Shown here piece after piece: positions 50,160-60,865 of a stretch of DNA of 64,000 bases. Origin of the DNA: Hymenobacter properus (GTDB lineage Bacteria > Bacteroidota > Bacteroidia > Cytophagales > Hymenobacteraceae); the NCBI RefSeq assembly GCF_015694735.1, contig NZ_JADQDP010000002.1:186001-250000 (forward strand), read 5' to 3'. A program made the translations under genes and the position numbers. The notes under the pieces are model-generated. The model worked only from the letters and a program-made list of their open reading frames with translations, did no database searches and was not told the DNA's origin. Position 1 is the first letter of the stretch, and each line of letters starts with the position of its first letter.

Positions 50160-53100
50160 CTAAGCCGAAGCCCGGGCTTCGAGTTGCGGGTACAGCTCGG
50201 CCAGCTGCTGGCGAATGGAGTCCACCAGCGGTTCGCAGTAAGGATGCGCCGGGTGCTTGGCCGCGCGCTCCAGCTCGTCGAGCTGGGTGTGCAGCACCGG
50301 CACGCCAAAGTAGGCCACTTGCCCCTTGAGCTTGTGGGCAGTGGCGGCCAGCGCAGCCGGGTCGCTCATGCAGTGAGCGGCCAGCAGGCCTTCCAGGGCC
50401 GGAGCTTCGGCCAGGAAGGTGCCCACAATCTGGCGCAGGAAGCCTTCGTTGCCGCCGGCCAACTCTTCCAGCAGGTGCCAGTCGGGCTTTAGGGTAGGAA
50501 GGTGTGGGGGTAGGGGGGTAGAAGTTGCTTCCGAAGGGTCGGTAGCCGCGCCCTCATACTCTCCTACCCTCTTACTCTCCTGCCCTAAAGCTCGTCCCGT
50601 GAAGTGGGCCAGGCGCGCGTAGAGCACAGCTGGCTCGAAGGGCTTGGCCAGCGTGTCGTTCATGCCGGCGGCCAGGGCCAGCACCCGGTCTTCGGGCAGT
50701 ACCGAGGCGGTGAGGCCGATGATGGGCAGCTGGTTGGCGTCGGGAAACAGGGCGCGGATGCGGCGGGCGGCTTCGTAGCCATCCATTTCGGGCATCTGCA
50801 CGTCCATCAGCACCGCGTCGAAGGGCGTGGAGTCGGCCGCGGCGGCTTCGACGGCGAGGCGCCCGTTTTCGGCAATAACGACCTGCACGTTCCAGGCTTC
50901 GAGGGTTTTGCGGGCTACCAGCTGGTTGAGGGCGTTGTCTTCGGCCACCAGCACGCGCAGTGCGGGCTCGAAGGGCGCGAGTAGGCCGGCGTGGGCCTCG
51001 GGCTGGGCGGCGCTGGCATCGGCCACCTCATAGGGCAGCTCGAAGAAAAACTCCGAACCCTGACCTTCCTCGCTGGTCACGCCCAGCTGGCCGCCGTGCA
51101 GCTGCACCAGGTTGCGGGCAATGCTCAGGCCCAGGCCGGTGCCGCCAAACTCGCGCGTGGTGGAGGTGTTGGCCTGCGAGAAATCCTCGAAAATAGCCCC
51201 CAGCTTATCCTGCGGAATGCCAATGCCGGTGTCACGCACCGCAAAGCGAATGAGCTGGTGGGTGGGCGAATTGGCGGATTGGTTGACGACTTCGGCCCGC
51301 ACCGTTACACTGCCCTGGCGGGTAAATTTGATGGCGTTACCCACCAAGTTTACCAGAATCTGGTTCAGGCGCACGGGGTCGCCCACCACGGCGGCGGGCA
51401 CGCCGTCAGCCACCTCAATGTGCAGGGCCAGGCCCTTGCTTTCGGTGGCGAATTTGAACATGGCACCCAGGCGGCGCACGGCTTCGGGTAGGCGGAAGGG
51501 CACCTGCTCCAGCGTCAGCTTGCCGGCCTCCATCTTGGAGCTGTCGAGGATGTCGTTGATGATGACCAGCAGGTTTTGCGACGACGACTCGATGGCCGTG
51601 AGGTACTCGGCTTGCTCCTGCGTGGGCCGGGTGGCTTGCAGCAGGTTGGTGAGGCCGATGACGGCGTTCATGGGCGTGCGGATTTCGTGGCTCATGTTGG
51701 CCAGAAACTGCGCCTTGGCCCGGCGTGAGGCCTCAGCGGCGTCGCGGGCCACCACCAAGTCGGCGTTTATGTCTTCAATCTGGGCCTTTTGCTGGCGCAG
51801 CTCGGCGGTGCGCTCGCGCACGGTGCGTTCCAGTACCAGCTGCGTGCGGCGCAGCGTGCGCTCCCGGAAACGAACCAGCCCAACCACCAACGCCCCCAAA
51901 CCCAGCACCGCTAATACCGCAAACCATCCCGTGCGCCAAAATGGCGTGGCAATGCCGAAGCGGGCCGAAACTACCGAGCTCCAAGGCCCGGCGTCGCCCC
52001 GCCGCACCCGCGCCTGGAAATCGTAGCGTCCAGCATCGAGGCCCGGAAACTGGGCCTCGCCGGCGCGGCTGGGGCGGCTCCACTCATCGGAAAGGCCCCG
52101 CAGGCGGAACTGGTATTGCAGCGGCTCGCCGGCGCTCAGGCTGATGCCTTCAAAGGCAAACGAAATCCGGTGCCGGGTGGCCGAAAGCTGGCCCAGCGCC
52201 TGCACCGGACGGGCCTCGCCATCGACTTCGGCGCCGAGCAGGGCCAGGCCGGGAGCAGGTGGGCTAAGCTGCTGCAGGCCGGCCGTGAGGTCGAGGCGGA
52301 GCAGGCCGGCGCGGGTGCTCAGCCAAGCCACGGTGGGGGCGCTGGGTTGCTGGGCCAGGGCGGCCGGGCCCAGGCAGTCGCGCACCAGCGGGTTGTCGGG
52401 GGCCGCGAGCGGGGAAAACTGCTGGGTGCGGGCGTGCAGCACCGTGAGGCCCTGGCGGTGCACCAGCAGCAAGCGCGGCGCGGCGTCGGGCAGCGGCAGC
52501 AGGCCATAGATATAATCAGAAGGTAATTGCCCGCCCGTGAACTGCTCCCATTGCCCGGTGGGCAGGCGGCAAAACAGCCCCTGGCCTTCGGTGCCCACCC
52601 ACAGGCGGCCATCGGCATCTTCGGCGAAGCTGCTCACGTCGAGGCCCTTTTTGGTGAGGCGAGCGTAATCGAAGGCATTGCGGGCGGGCTCGTAGAAGGC
52701 CAGGCCGGTGCCGTGCGTGCCCACCCACACTCGCCCGGCGCGGTCGGCCAGCAAGGCGGTGATGGTGTTGTGAAGTAAGCCTTCGGCGGTGGTGAAGTGG
52801 CGGATGGGCCTGGTTGCGTCGGCCGGTAACAGGTAGAGGCCGTCGGCGGCGGTGCCCACCCACAGACCGGTGCCGGGGGCGTAGGCGAGGGCGCTAACGT
52901 TGAAGTCCGTTCGCCCCGACAGGCCGGGCACCGCCTCGCCGGGCTGGCCGGGGGCGGCTACGGCGTAAAGCCCCGTCGAAGTGCCCACCCAGAAGCCCCC
53001 GCCGAACCGGGCTGGGCGGGGTAGCAAGGCCTTGACCGGGGCGCCGGGCAGGGGCGGAGCCAAGGCGGTGCCGAGCATCAGTGGAGCATCGTTACTGGGC

Positions 53101-53825
53101 AGCAACTGGAAGAAACGGTTGCCGCTGAGGGTGCCCCAGGCTTCTGTGCGTTGCTTTTGGGGCACGGTGGCCAGCGCGGGTGCCTGCCCGGAGGGAAAAG
53201 CAGGCTGGGCTTCCAGCCGCAAGTGGCGGTCTGAATGCCGCAGCAAGCCCTGCCCGGCGGTGCCCAACCAAGTGTTGCCTTCGCGGTCGGGCAGCAGGCA
53301 GATGGGCTCGGTGCCTTCTTGCAGCGTTATATGGTAATGGCGCAGGTAGCGGCCTATGGCGGCCGTGTCGACGGGTGGCGGGCCGTCGGCGCGCAGGTGC
53401 AGGGCACGCGGCACGGCAGCAAGCTTCGTCGGCGCAAAGCGGCCGGTGGCCGCGTTCCTCACCGAAACGCCTCCATCGTAGTGCCCAACCCAGAGCCGCC
53501 CCGTAGCAGGTTCCTCACCCAACGAGACCACGAAATCCTCGGCCAGCCCATCTTTTTTGGTGAAGGTGACGAAGCGGGTGCCGTCGTAGCGCACCAGTCC
53601 CTCGCCGGTGCCCATCCAGAGGTAGCCCTGCCGGTCTTGCAGCAGCGCGTAGATGAAGTTCGGCTGCAAGCCCTCGGCCGGACCAAACCGCTGCAGAAAT
53701 ACCTGCTGGGCCTGCGCCGGCCGCGTGAGCAGCAACAGACCGCCCAGCAGCGCCAGCAACAGCAACCCCAGCCGGCGGCGGTAAATGAAATAGCGTATCA
53801 GTTTCAAGCGGAGAAAGTCACCCAA
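50160..53825 (-). CDS. Hybrid sensor histidine kinase with Reg_prop sensor, receiver and HPt domains
   Basis: A 1221-residue membrane kinase. The frame begins with a TTG at 53825; another TTG at 53807 (MKLIRYFIYRRR) is possible, as no ATG is near. A signal/anchor helix (LGLLLLALLGGLLLLTRPAQA) leads to a large periplasmic Reg_prop propeller made of units such as FIYALLQDRQGYLWMGTGEG and VSSFAEDADGRLWVGTEGQG, then a Y_Y_Y domain (LQYQFRLRGL, LDAGRYDFQARV) and one membrane helix. Cytoplasmic HisKA has the catalytic His in FLANMSHEIRTPMNA; HATPase shows NLVGNAIKFT, DTGIGIP and FGGTGLGLSIARNL. A receiver with AVLMDVQMPEMDG and an HPt domain with His in ATAHKLKGQ end the protein. It should relay to the LytTR regulator downstream. 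Confidence 0.95.
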   Translation of the reverse strand: MGDFLRLKLIRYFIYRRRLGLLLLALLGGLLLLTRPAQAQQVFLQRFGPAEGLQPNFIYALLQDRQGYLWMGTGEGLVRYDGTRFVTFTKKDGLAEDFVVSLGEEPATGRLWVGHYDGGVSVRNAATGRFAPTKLAAVPRALHLRADGPPPVDTAAIGRYLRHYHITLQEGTEPICLLPDREGNTWLGTAGQGLLRHSDRHLRLEAQPAFPSGQAPALATVPQKQRTEAWGTLSGNRFFQLLPSNDAPLMLGTALAPPLPGAPVKALLPRPARFGGGFWVGTSTGLYAVAAPGQPGEAVPGLSGRTDFNVSALAYAPGTGLWVGTAADGLYLLPADATRPIRHFTTAEGLLHNTITALLADRAGRVWVGTHGTGLAFYEPARNAFDYARLTKKGLDVSSFAEDADGRLWVGTEGQGLFCRLPTGQWEQFTGGQLPSDYIYGLLPLPDAAPRLLLVHRQGLTVLHARTQQFSPLAAPDNPLVRDCLGPAALAQQPSAPTVAWLSTRAGLLRLDLTAGLQQLSPPAPGLALLGAEVDGEARPVQALGQLSATRHRISFAFEGISLSAGEPLQYQFRLRGLSDEWSRPSRAGEAQFPGLDAGRYDFQARVRRGDAGPWSSVVSARFGIATPFWRTGWFAVLAVLGLGALVVGLVRFRERTLRRTQLVLERTVRERTAELRQQKAQIEDINADLVVARDAAEASRRAKAQFLANMSHEIRTPMNAVIGLTNLLQATRPTQEQAEYLTAIESSSQNLLVIINDILDSSKMEAGKLTLEQVPFRLPEAVRRLGAMFKFATESKGLALHIEVADGVPAAVVGDPVRLNQILVNLVGNAIKFTRQGSVTVRAEVVNQSANSPTHQLIRFAVRDTGIGIPQDKLGAIFEDFSQANTSTTREFGGTGLGLSIARNLVQLHGGQLGVTSEEGQGSEFFFELPYEVADASAAQPEAHAGLLAPFEPALRVLVAEDNALNQLVARKTLEAWNVQVVIAENGRLAVEAAAADSTPFDAVLMDVQMPEMDGYEAARRIRALFPDANQLPIIGLTASVLPEDRVLALAAGMNDTLAKPFEPAVLYARLAHFTGRALGQESKRVGEYEGAATDPSEATSTPLPPHLPTLKPDWHLLEELAGGNEGFLRQIVGTFLAEAPALEGLLAAHCMSDPAALAATAHKLKGQVAYFGVPVLHTQLDELERAAKHPAHPYCEPLVDSIRQQLAELYPQLEARASA

Positions 53826-53835
53826 TAATCTAATG

Positions 53836-53842
53836 GCGCAAA
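53836..53842 (-). promoter_or_regulatory. Possible promoter box of the hybrid kinase gene
   Basis: Minus strand TACTTTG, one base shorter than TAnnTTTG, about 11 bases before the TTG at 53825. This would leave almost no leader and favours the later TTG at 53807. Confidence 0.3.
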
Positions 53843-53946
53843 GTAAAAAGCCATCACCTTCGCCAGAGGCAACTTTCCGATTATCAAAGCGCCCCGCCCG
53901 GTCAATGCGACATTTTACCGGGTCGCGCTTGCAGTTGAAGGATATC

Positions 53947-54054
53947 AGAACGTCCTGCTGAGCGCAGCCGAAGCAGCTCTACTACCTAATTAATCCTAAT
54001 TGTTGGATTACTAATGCAGTAGGTATGCACCGGCTGCGCTTAGCAGGATGTTCT
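53947..54054. repeat. Large palindromic repeat, diverged AGCAGCTC copy
   Basis: AGAACGTCCTGCTGAGCGCA with CCGAAGCAGCTCTAC; the inverse arm AGGTATGCACCGGCTGCGCT ending GCAGGATGTTCT has several mismatches, so this copy is older than the others. It lies between the OmpA gene and the kinase. Confidence 0.8.
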
Positions 54055-54081
54055 GAGGTTGTTTGCTCTGCTTTTGCAAGG

Positions 54082-56139
54082 CTACTTGGCCACCACCTTG
54101 AACTCGGTGCGGCGGTTGAGTTGGCGGTTGCCTTTGCTGGTGTTGGGCACTTCAGGGCGGGTTTCGCCGTAGCCCACGGCCGTGAGGCGGGCGCCGGCGA
54201 TGCCGTGTTGCGTGAGGTAAGTGACTACGGCCTGGGCGCGGCGCTGGCTCAGGTCCTGGTTCATGGCGGCTTCGCCCACGTCGTCGGTGTGGCCGGCCAT
54301 TTCCAGCTTGAGGGCGGGCGTTTCGGTGAGGAGCTTTTGCAGGCGCTCCAACTCGGCGGTGCTTTCGGGGCGCAGGGTGGCCTTGCCGGTGTCGAAGAAA
54401 ATGTTGCGCAGCACGATGGTGGTGCCCACTTCCAGTTTCTTGAGCGGGATGTCTTTCACCACCTCGGCGTAGGCCGCGCCGGCGGGTAGGTCGAAGTTTT
54501 CGGAGTGAAACAGGTAGCCCTCCTGCCGCACCACGATGCCGTAGTTGGTGCCCGAGGGCAAACTCACGAGGTAGCGTCCCGAAGTGGCGTTGCTGCGGAA
54601 AGTGGCAATGGTCTGGCCGCTGGTATTGTCGATGAGGTCGATGGCGGCGTCGAGCGGCTGCTGGCTGGCGGCATCGGTCACGGTGCCTTTCAGGATGGTG
54701 ACCTGGGCGGTGGCCACGGCTACGGCGGGCGCCAGCACGGTTTGCTTCACGGGGTTTAGGCGCGAGGCCAGCAGCTGGTCTTCCTGGCTGAGCACGGGCG
54801 GCTTTTCGGGGCCAAGGAAGGTGATGCGGTAGATGTCCTTGGCGCCGAGGCCGCCGGGCCGGTCGCTGCTGTAGTAGCCATGTCGCCCTGAGGCCGAGGT
54901 TACGAAAAACACGTCATCATCGGGCGTGTTGATGGGCCAGCCCAAGTTCTCGGGCTCGCTCCACTTGCCGTTCTCAAACACGGATTTGAAGATGTCGTAG
55001 CCGCCCATCGAGTTGTGGCCTTCTGAGGAGAAGTACAGCGTCTTGCCATCGGGGGCCATAAAAACGCCTTCCTCCCCGGAACCGGTGTTGATGGTTGGGC
55101 CCAAGTTCACGGGTTGGTTGCGGCCTTCCATGTCCACTTTATAAATGTCGGAGCCGCCGAGGCTGCCCTCCACCCGGTCGCTCACGAAGTAGAGCCAGCG
55201 CCCATCGGGCGAGTAGCTGGCCGAGGTTTCGTGGGCCTTGGTGTTGATGCGCGAGCCGAGCTGCCGGGGCTTGGTCCAGGTGGTGCCAGTGAGGTTGGCT
55301 TCGAGCAGGTCGCCGCCGTTGGTGCCCACATATACCAGCATGCGCTGGCCGTCGGGGGCCAGGCCCACGGTGGCGTTGTGGTCGTCGGTATTCACGGGGG
55401 CGCCCAGGTTGGTGGCGCGGCTCCACTTCTTGCCCTGCCAGTTGGCCTGGTAAATGTCCTCGAAATAGCCGTTGCCCTCGGGGTCTTTCTTGCCGCCCGT
55501 CGAGCCCGCCCGGCGGGAGGTAATGAGAATGGTCGACTCGTCGGCCGACACCACCGGCCCATAGTCCGAATCAGGAGAGTTTAGCTCCGGCCCGGCGTTG
55601 TCGATGAATACGCGGGTGGGGTGGGCGGCCAGTTGCTGGCCATTACGGCACTGCTGCATGTGGCGCTGCAAGTCGGTGGCCGTCACCGTTTCGGCGTCGC
55701 CGCTGCGGGTATTCGTGCCGGTGGGCTGGGCCTGTTGGTATTCGGCCAGGGCCTCGCGCCACTTACCGCTCAGGTGCAGGGAGCGGGCCAGTAGGTAGTG
55801 CGTGCGCACATCGGCCGTGGCGTCGAGCTTGGCGGCTTTTTGCAGGTAGGGCAGGGCGGCGGTTTTGGTGGGCGAGTGCAGGTAGCAGTCGCCAATTTTC
55901 ACGTTCAGGGCCGCGTTGTTGGGGTTGAACTGCTGGGCGGCCAGGAAGTGCGGCAGCGCGGCGGCGTAGCGCGGCGGGTCGGCGCGGTACTCGGTGTCGC
56001 CGTCCTTTAGCTCGCGGTTTGCTTCGCGCAGGCCGTCCTTGTTGTCGCCAAAGTTGTCTTTGGTGAAGGCGATGCTTTGGGCCGCGGCGGGTAGGGCGGC
56101 GGTAAGGAGCAGGAGGAGCAAACGAATAGAAAAGGGCAT
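54082..56139 (-). CDS. OmpA family protein with PD40 propeller and CarboxypepD-like domain
   Basis: About 685 residues from ATG 56139. A signal peptide (MPFSIRLLLLLLTAALPAAAQ) is followed by a short TPR region (AALPHFLAAQQFNPNNAALNVKIGD), a PD40 beta-propeller with repeated units like KAHETSASYSPDGRWLYFVSD and SGEEGVFMAPDGKTLYFSSEG, a carboxypeptidase-regulatory-like domain (TVTDAASQQPLDAAIDLID), and an OmpA C-terminal domain (GHTDDVGEAAMNQDLSQRRA, GYGETRPEVPN) that binds peptidoglycan. This architecture is common near gliding or T9SS components (PorE-like) in Bacteroidota; here the partner genes are not adjacent, so that role is uncertain. Confidence 0.92.
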   Translation of the reverse strand: MPFSIRLLLLLLTAALPAAAQSIAFTKDNFGDNKDGLREANRELKDGDTEYRADPPRYAAALPHFLAAQQFNPNNAALNVKIGDCYLHSPTKTAALPYLQKAAKLDATADVRTHYLLARSLHLSGKWREALAEYQQAQPTGTNTRSGDAETVTATDLQRHMQQCRNGQQLAAHPTRVFIDNAGPELNSPDSDYGPVVSADESTILITSRRAGSTGGKKDPEGNGYFEDIYQANWQGKKWSRATNLGAPVNTDDHNATVGLAPDGQRMLVYVGTNGGDLLEANLTGTTWTKPRQLGSRINTKAHETSASYSPDGRWLYFVSDRVEGSLGGSDIYKVDMEGRNQPVNLGPTINTGSGEEGVFMAPDGKTLYFSSEGHNSMGGYDIFKSVFENGKWSEPENLGWPINTPDDDVFFVTSASGRHGYYSSDRPGGLGAKDIYRITFLGPEKPPVLSQEDQLLASRLNPVKQTVLAPAVAVATAQVTILKGTVTDAASQQPLDAAIDLIDNTSGQTIATFRSNATSGRYLVSLPSGTNYGIVVRQEGYLFHSENFDLPAGAAYAEVVKDIPLKKLEVGTTIVLRNIFFDTGKATLRPESTAELERLQKLLTETPALKLEMAGHTDDVGEAAMNQDLSQRRAQAVVTYLTQHGIAGARLTAVGYGETRPEVPNTSKGNRQLNRRTEFKVVAK

Positions 56140-56160
56140 TATATAAAACTTAATTATTGT

Positions 56161-56260
56161 CGTCATGCAGAGCGCAGCGAAGCATCTCGCGTGCCGAAGT
56201 AATCCAGTAGACTTAAGTAGTTAAGGCACGCGAGATGCCTCGGCTGCGCTCGGCATGACG
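56161..56260. repeat. Large palindromic repeat, AGCATCTC subtype
   Basis: CGTCATGCAGAGCGCAGCGA onward and inverse arm ending CTCGGCATGACG. The inner stem extends with CGCGTGCC and GGCACGCG, so this copy has a longer stem. It lies between the OmpA and TPR genes. Confidence 0.9.
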
Positions 56261-56265
56261 TGCTG

Positions 56266-57339
56266 TTATTCCGCCGCTTCGCCCGCGCAGCCGGCCGCGG
56301 CGGCGTACTGGTTGCCCACCGTCAAACCCAGCTCGGCGGCTTTGCGCCAGTCTTGGCAGGCTTCGTCGGCCTGGCGGAGCATTTCGCGGGCGTGGCCGCG
56401 GTTGAGGTAGGCTTCGGCGTAGTCGGGTTTCAGCTGGAGGGCTTGGCTGGCGTCGGCGGCGGCATCGGCGTATTTCTCCTGCTTGAGCAGGGCAGCGGCG
56501 CGGTTGTTCCAAGCGTAGGCATACTTAGGGTCGAGTTGCAGGGCCTGGCTGAAATCGGCGATGGCGCCGGCGTAGTCCTTGTTTTCGAAGCGGGCGCTGC
56601 CGCGGTTAGTGTAGGCCAAGGCGTTGTCGGACTTCTTCGCCAGGTAGGCGTCGTAGTCTTTCAGGGCCTGGGGCAACTGGCCGGTGCGGCGCTCAGCGGC
56701 GGCGCGGTTGAGCAGGGCGGGCAGCAGGTCGGGCTGCAGGGCTAGGGCTTGGGTGTAATCCTGCGTAGCGGCAGCGAAATTGCCGAGCTTCTGCTGGGCG
56801 CTGGCGCGGTCGTGGTAAGCATAGGCCAGCTTAGGGTCGGCCTTGAGGGCTCCGTCGAAATCGTCGCGGGCGGCCTGATAGTCGCCTTTCTCGAAGCGCA
56901 GCACGCCGCGGTTGTACCAGGCAGGCGCGTAGTCGGGCTTGGCTTTCAGGGCTTCGGAATAGTCCTGCTCGGCTTCGGGGAGGTGGTTTTGAGCTTCCTG
57001 GGCGCGGGCGCGGCCGAAGTAGCTGGCGTAGTTGCCGGGCTCCAGTTTCAGGGCCTGGTCGTAGTCAGCCTGGGCCTGCGGGTATTCTTTCAGCTCGAAA
57101 TGCGTGGCGGCGCGGTTGGTGTAGGCAGCCACAAAGTCCGGCTTGGCGGCTAAGGCCTGGTCGAAGCTGCGCAGCGCGGCCGGGTAGCTCTGGGCCTGGA
57201 AGCTGGCCAGGCCGGCATTGTAAGCCTTTTCGGCCAACTGCGGGCCGGGTAGGGTGCTGGCCCGCACGGTGTCGACCTGCGCCTTCGCTGCGACGGGTGC
57301 GGCGAGTAACACGAAAATAGATAGAGCTTTTTGCATCAT
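56266..57339 (-). CDS. Exported TPR repeat protein
   Basis: About 357 residues; start at ATG 57339 or the adjacent ATG 57336. The signal peptide is MMQKALSIFVLLAAPVAAKA. Eight or nine TPR units follow, each of 34 residues with the usual W/Y-G-A-Y-F-P pattern, for example AAYTNRAATHFELKEYPQAQADYDQALKLEP (units differ slightly). The end has a cysteine pair that could form a disulfide. TPR proteins act as scaffolds in the periplasm. It is upstream of the OmpA/PD40 gene on the same strand, with a palindrome between, so the two may act together. Confidence 0.9.
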   Translation of the reverse strand: MMQKALSIFVLLAAPVAAKAQVDTVRASTLPGPQLAEKAYNAGLASFQAQSYPAALRSFDQALAAKPDFVAAYTNRAATHFELKEYPQAQADYDQALKLEPGNYASYFGRARAQEAQNHLPEAEQDYSEALKAKPDYAPAWYNRGVLRFEKGDYQAARDDFDGALKADPKLAYAYHDRASAQQKLGNFAAATQDYTQALALQPDLLPALLNRAAAERRTGQLPQALKDYDAYLAKKSDNALAYTNRGSARFENKDYAGAIADFSQALQLDPKYAYAWNNRAAALLKQEKYADAAADASQALQLKPDYAEAYLNRGHAREMLRQADEACQDWRKAAELGLTVGNQYAAAAGCAGEAAE

Positions 57340-57503
57340 AGCTGGCTGATAGTTCGAAAGCAACGCATCTGTAGCGAAGATATAGGATTTTTGCTTTCGG
57401 CTTAATCCTGCACAAGAAACTTTTGCAGCGCCGTGGCGCGCCACGGCGCCGATGCCCTATCCAATTATTACCACTGACTGGTCGGTTATTTGGAAGCGGT
57501 GTG

Positions 57504-57511
57504 TAGCTTTG
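57504..57511 (+). promoter_or_regulatory. -7 promoter box (TAGCTTTG) of the thiamine operon
   Basis: Exact TAnnTTTG match. The start of transcription would be near 57518, just before the riboswitch. No good -33 is seen. Confidence 0.6.
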
Positions 57512-57519
57512 GCCCATAA

Positions 57520-57602
57520 ACTTTAGGGGTGCTTCGCTTCGGCGCGGCTGAGATAATACCCTTGGAACCTGATTCCGGCTAATACCGGCGAAGGGAAAAG
57601 TA
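57520..57602 (+). ncRNA. TPP riboswitch (THI element) of the thiamine operon
   Basis: Contains GGGGTGC at 57526-57532, a TTCGCTTCG hairpin, CTGAGATAATACCC near 57548-57562, GGAACCTGAT, and AATACCGGCGAAGGGA at the end. These are the conserved parts of the TPP aptamer. About 90 bases separate it from the thiS ATG at 57693, so it should control the operon at the level of transcription or translation. Second of two TPP riboswitches in the window. Confidence 0.95.
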
Positions 57603-57692
57603 ATGGTCCGCTCGCGGCTGCCTATGGGTGGTCCGTTGCCGGCACCCGCTATTGTTTATGGATTTGCCTCACCACCAACTTTTTCAGTTGCT

Positions 57693-57896
57693 ATGGTTTG
57701 CTACGTAAACAATTCGCCTCAGGAAACCTCCGATTCTCAGACGCTCACGCAGCTCCTCGCCGGCCTCGCGCTGGCCGAGCAGCGCGGCCTCGCCGTGGCC
57801 GTGAACGACGAGGTGGTGCCCCGCGCCGCCTGGGCTGCGCATGAGCTGCGCGAGCACGACCGGGTCACGATTATCCGCGCCACGCAGGGCGGCTAA
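57693..57896 (+). CDS. thiS: Sulfur carrier protein ThiS
   Basis: A 67-residue ubiquitin-like protein from ATG 57693; earlier frame lies inside the riboswitch leader. It ends in GG, the tail that ThiF adenylates and that carries sulfur for thiazole formation by ThiG. Conserved parts are LTQLLAGL, GLAVAVNDEVVPR and HDRVTIIRATQGG. It is first in the thi operon and is separated from thiC by a palindromic repeat. Confidence 0.92.
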   Translation: MVCYVNNSPQETSDSQTLTQLLAGLALAEQRGLAVAVNDEVVPRAAWAAHELREHDRVTIIRATQGG

Positions 57897-57900
57897 ACGC

Positions 57901-58004
57901 CTGTCATCCTGAGCGCAGCGAAGGACCTTCTCACCGGTGAATGGTTTGCAGCAACTCAATTGGCGCCAGCGTGAGAAGGTCCTTCGCTGCGCTCAGGATG
58001 ACAG
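57901..58004. repeat. Large palindromic repeat inside the thi operon (thiS-thiC), AGGACCTT subtype
   Basis: CTGTCATCCTGAGCGCAGCG then AAGGACCTTCTCAC and inverse GTGAGAAGGTCCTTCGCTG to GGATGACAG. Begins four bases after the thiS stop codon. Confidence 0.92.
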
Positions 58005-58052
58005 ACGATTTAAAAGCCAAACAGGAATATTTCACCGCTACACTTTCGATAG

Positions 58053-59930
<1,878 letters not shown>

Positions 59931-59941
59931 ATGGTCAAACC

Positions 59942-60037
59942 AGAACGTCATGTCGAGCGCAGCCGAGGCATCTCGCGTGCCGAAGTGATTAGTCTTCCGC
60001 GGCGAGATGTCTCGGCTGCGCTCGACATGACGTTCTG
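59942..60037. repeat. Large palindromic repeat inside the thi operon (thiC-thiD)
   Basis: AGAACGTCATGTCGAGCGCA with GCCGAGGCATCTCG; the inverse arm CGAGATGTCTCGGCTGCGCT and CGACATGACGTTCT matches its own partner, including the GTCGA change, so the stem is maintained. Confidence 0.92.
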
Positions 60038-60065
60038 CTGCCCAACCTTCTAAGCCCACAACTCT

Positions 60066-60827
60066 ATGTCCCAACCCTTCCGCCCCTACGCCCTTAGCAT
60101 TGCCGGTTTCGACCCCAGCGCGGGGGCCGGTCTGCTGGCCGACGTGAAAACGTTTGAGAGCCACGGCGTGTATGGGCTGGGCGTGTGCACGGCCCTCACC
60201 ATGCAAAACGACGTGTCGTTTGAGCGGGTGAACTGGGTGCCAGCGGCCGAAATTCGGGAGCAGATTCGCGTGCTATTTGCCCGTTTTAAGGTCGATTTTA
60301 TCAAGATTGGCCTGGTCGAAAGCTTACCGCAGCTACTGGAACTGGTGGGCTGGCTGAAAGGGCAGAACCCGCGTCTGCAACTCGTGTGGGACCCGGTACT
60401 GAAAGCTTCGGCCGGCTACGAGTTCCACCGCAAAACCGACCGGCAGCTCATGCAGGCCCTGTGCGCCGAAATGGCCCTCGTGACGCCCAACAAGCCCGAA
60501 ATATTACGCATGTGGCCCGGCGAAGAATCGGCGGAGCTGGCGGCGCAAGCTGTGAGCGCCTTCTGCCCGGTGCTGCTGAAAGGCGGCCACGACGAAGGCG
60601 AGCTATCAACCGACGTGCTCTACGCCCGCGGCCGGTGGGACTCGTTTTCGGTGACGCGGCTGCCGCACGGCGAGAAGCATGGCAGCGGCTGTGTGCTCTC
60701 GGCCGCGGTGCTGGCCAACCTAGCTAAGGGCGAAGCGCTGGTGGAAGCCTGCGAAGCCGCTAAAGACTATACCACCGCGTTTTTGGCCAGCAACAACACG
60801 CTGCTGGGATACCATTCGAAACTATAG
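60066..60827 (+). CDS. thiD: Hydroxymethylpyrimidine (phosphate) kinase ThiD
   Basis: A 253-residue kinase that phosphorylates HMP and HMP-phosphate for thiamine synthesis. The ribokinase-like motifs are SIAGFDPSAGAGLLADVKTF, YGLGVCTALTMQN, LVWDPVLKASAGYEF, LVTPNKPEI, LLKGGHDEGE and HGSGCVLSAAVLANLAKG with the anion hole GSGC. It lies between thiC and thiE with short spacing to thiE (about 38 bases). Confidence 0.95.
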   Translation: MSQPFRPYALSIAGFDPSAGAGLLADVKTFESHGVYGLGVCTALTMQNDVSFERVNWVPAAEIREQIRVLFARFKVDFIKIGLVESLPQLLELVGWLKGQNPRLQLVWDPVLKASAGYEFHRKTDRQLMQALCAEMALVTPNKPEILRMWPGEESAELAAQAVSAFCPVLLKGGHDEGELSTDVLYARGRWDSFSVTRLPHGEKHGSGCVLSAAVLANLAKGEALVEACEAAKDYTTAFLASNNTLLGYHSKL

Positions 60828-60865
60828 CACCAACTCAGCTTCAGCGACACTCAACCGAACCAACC

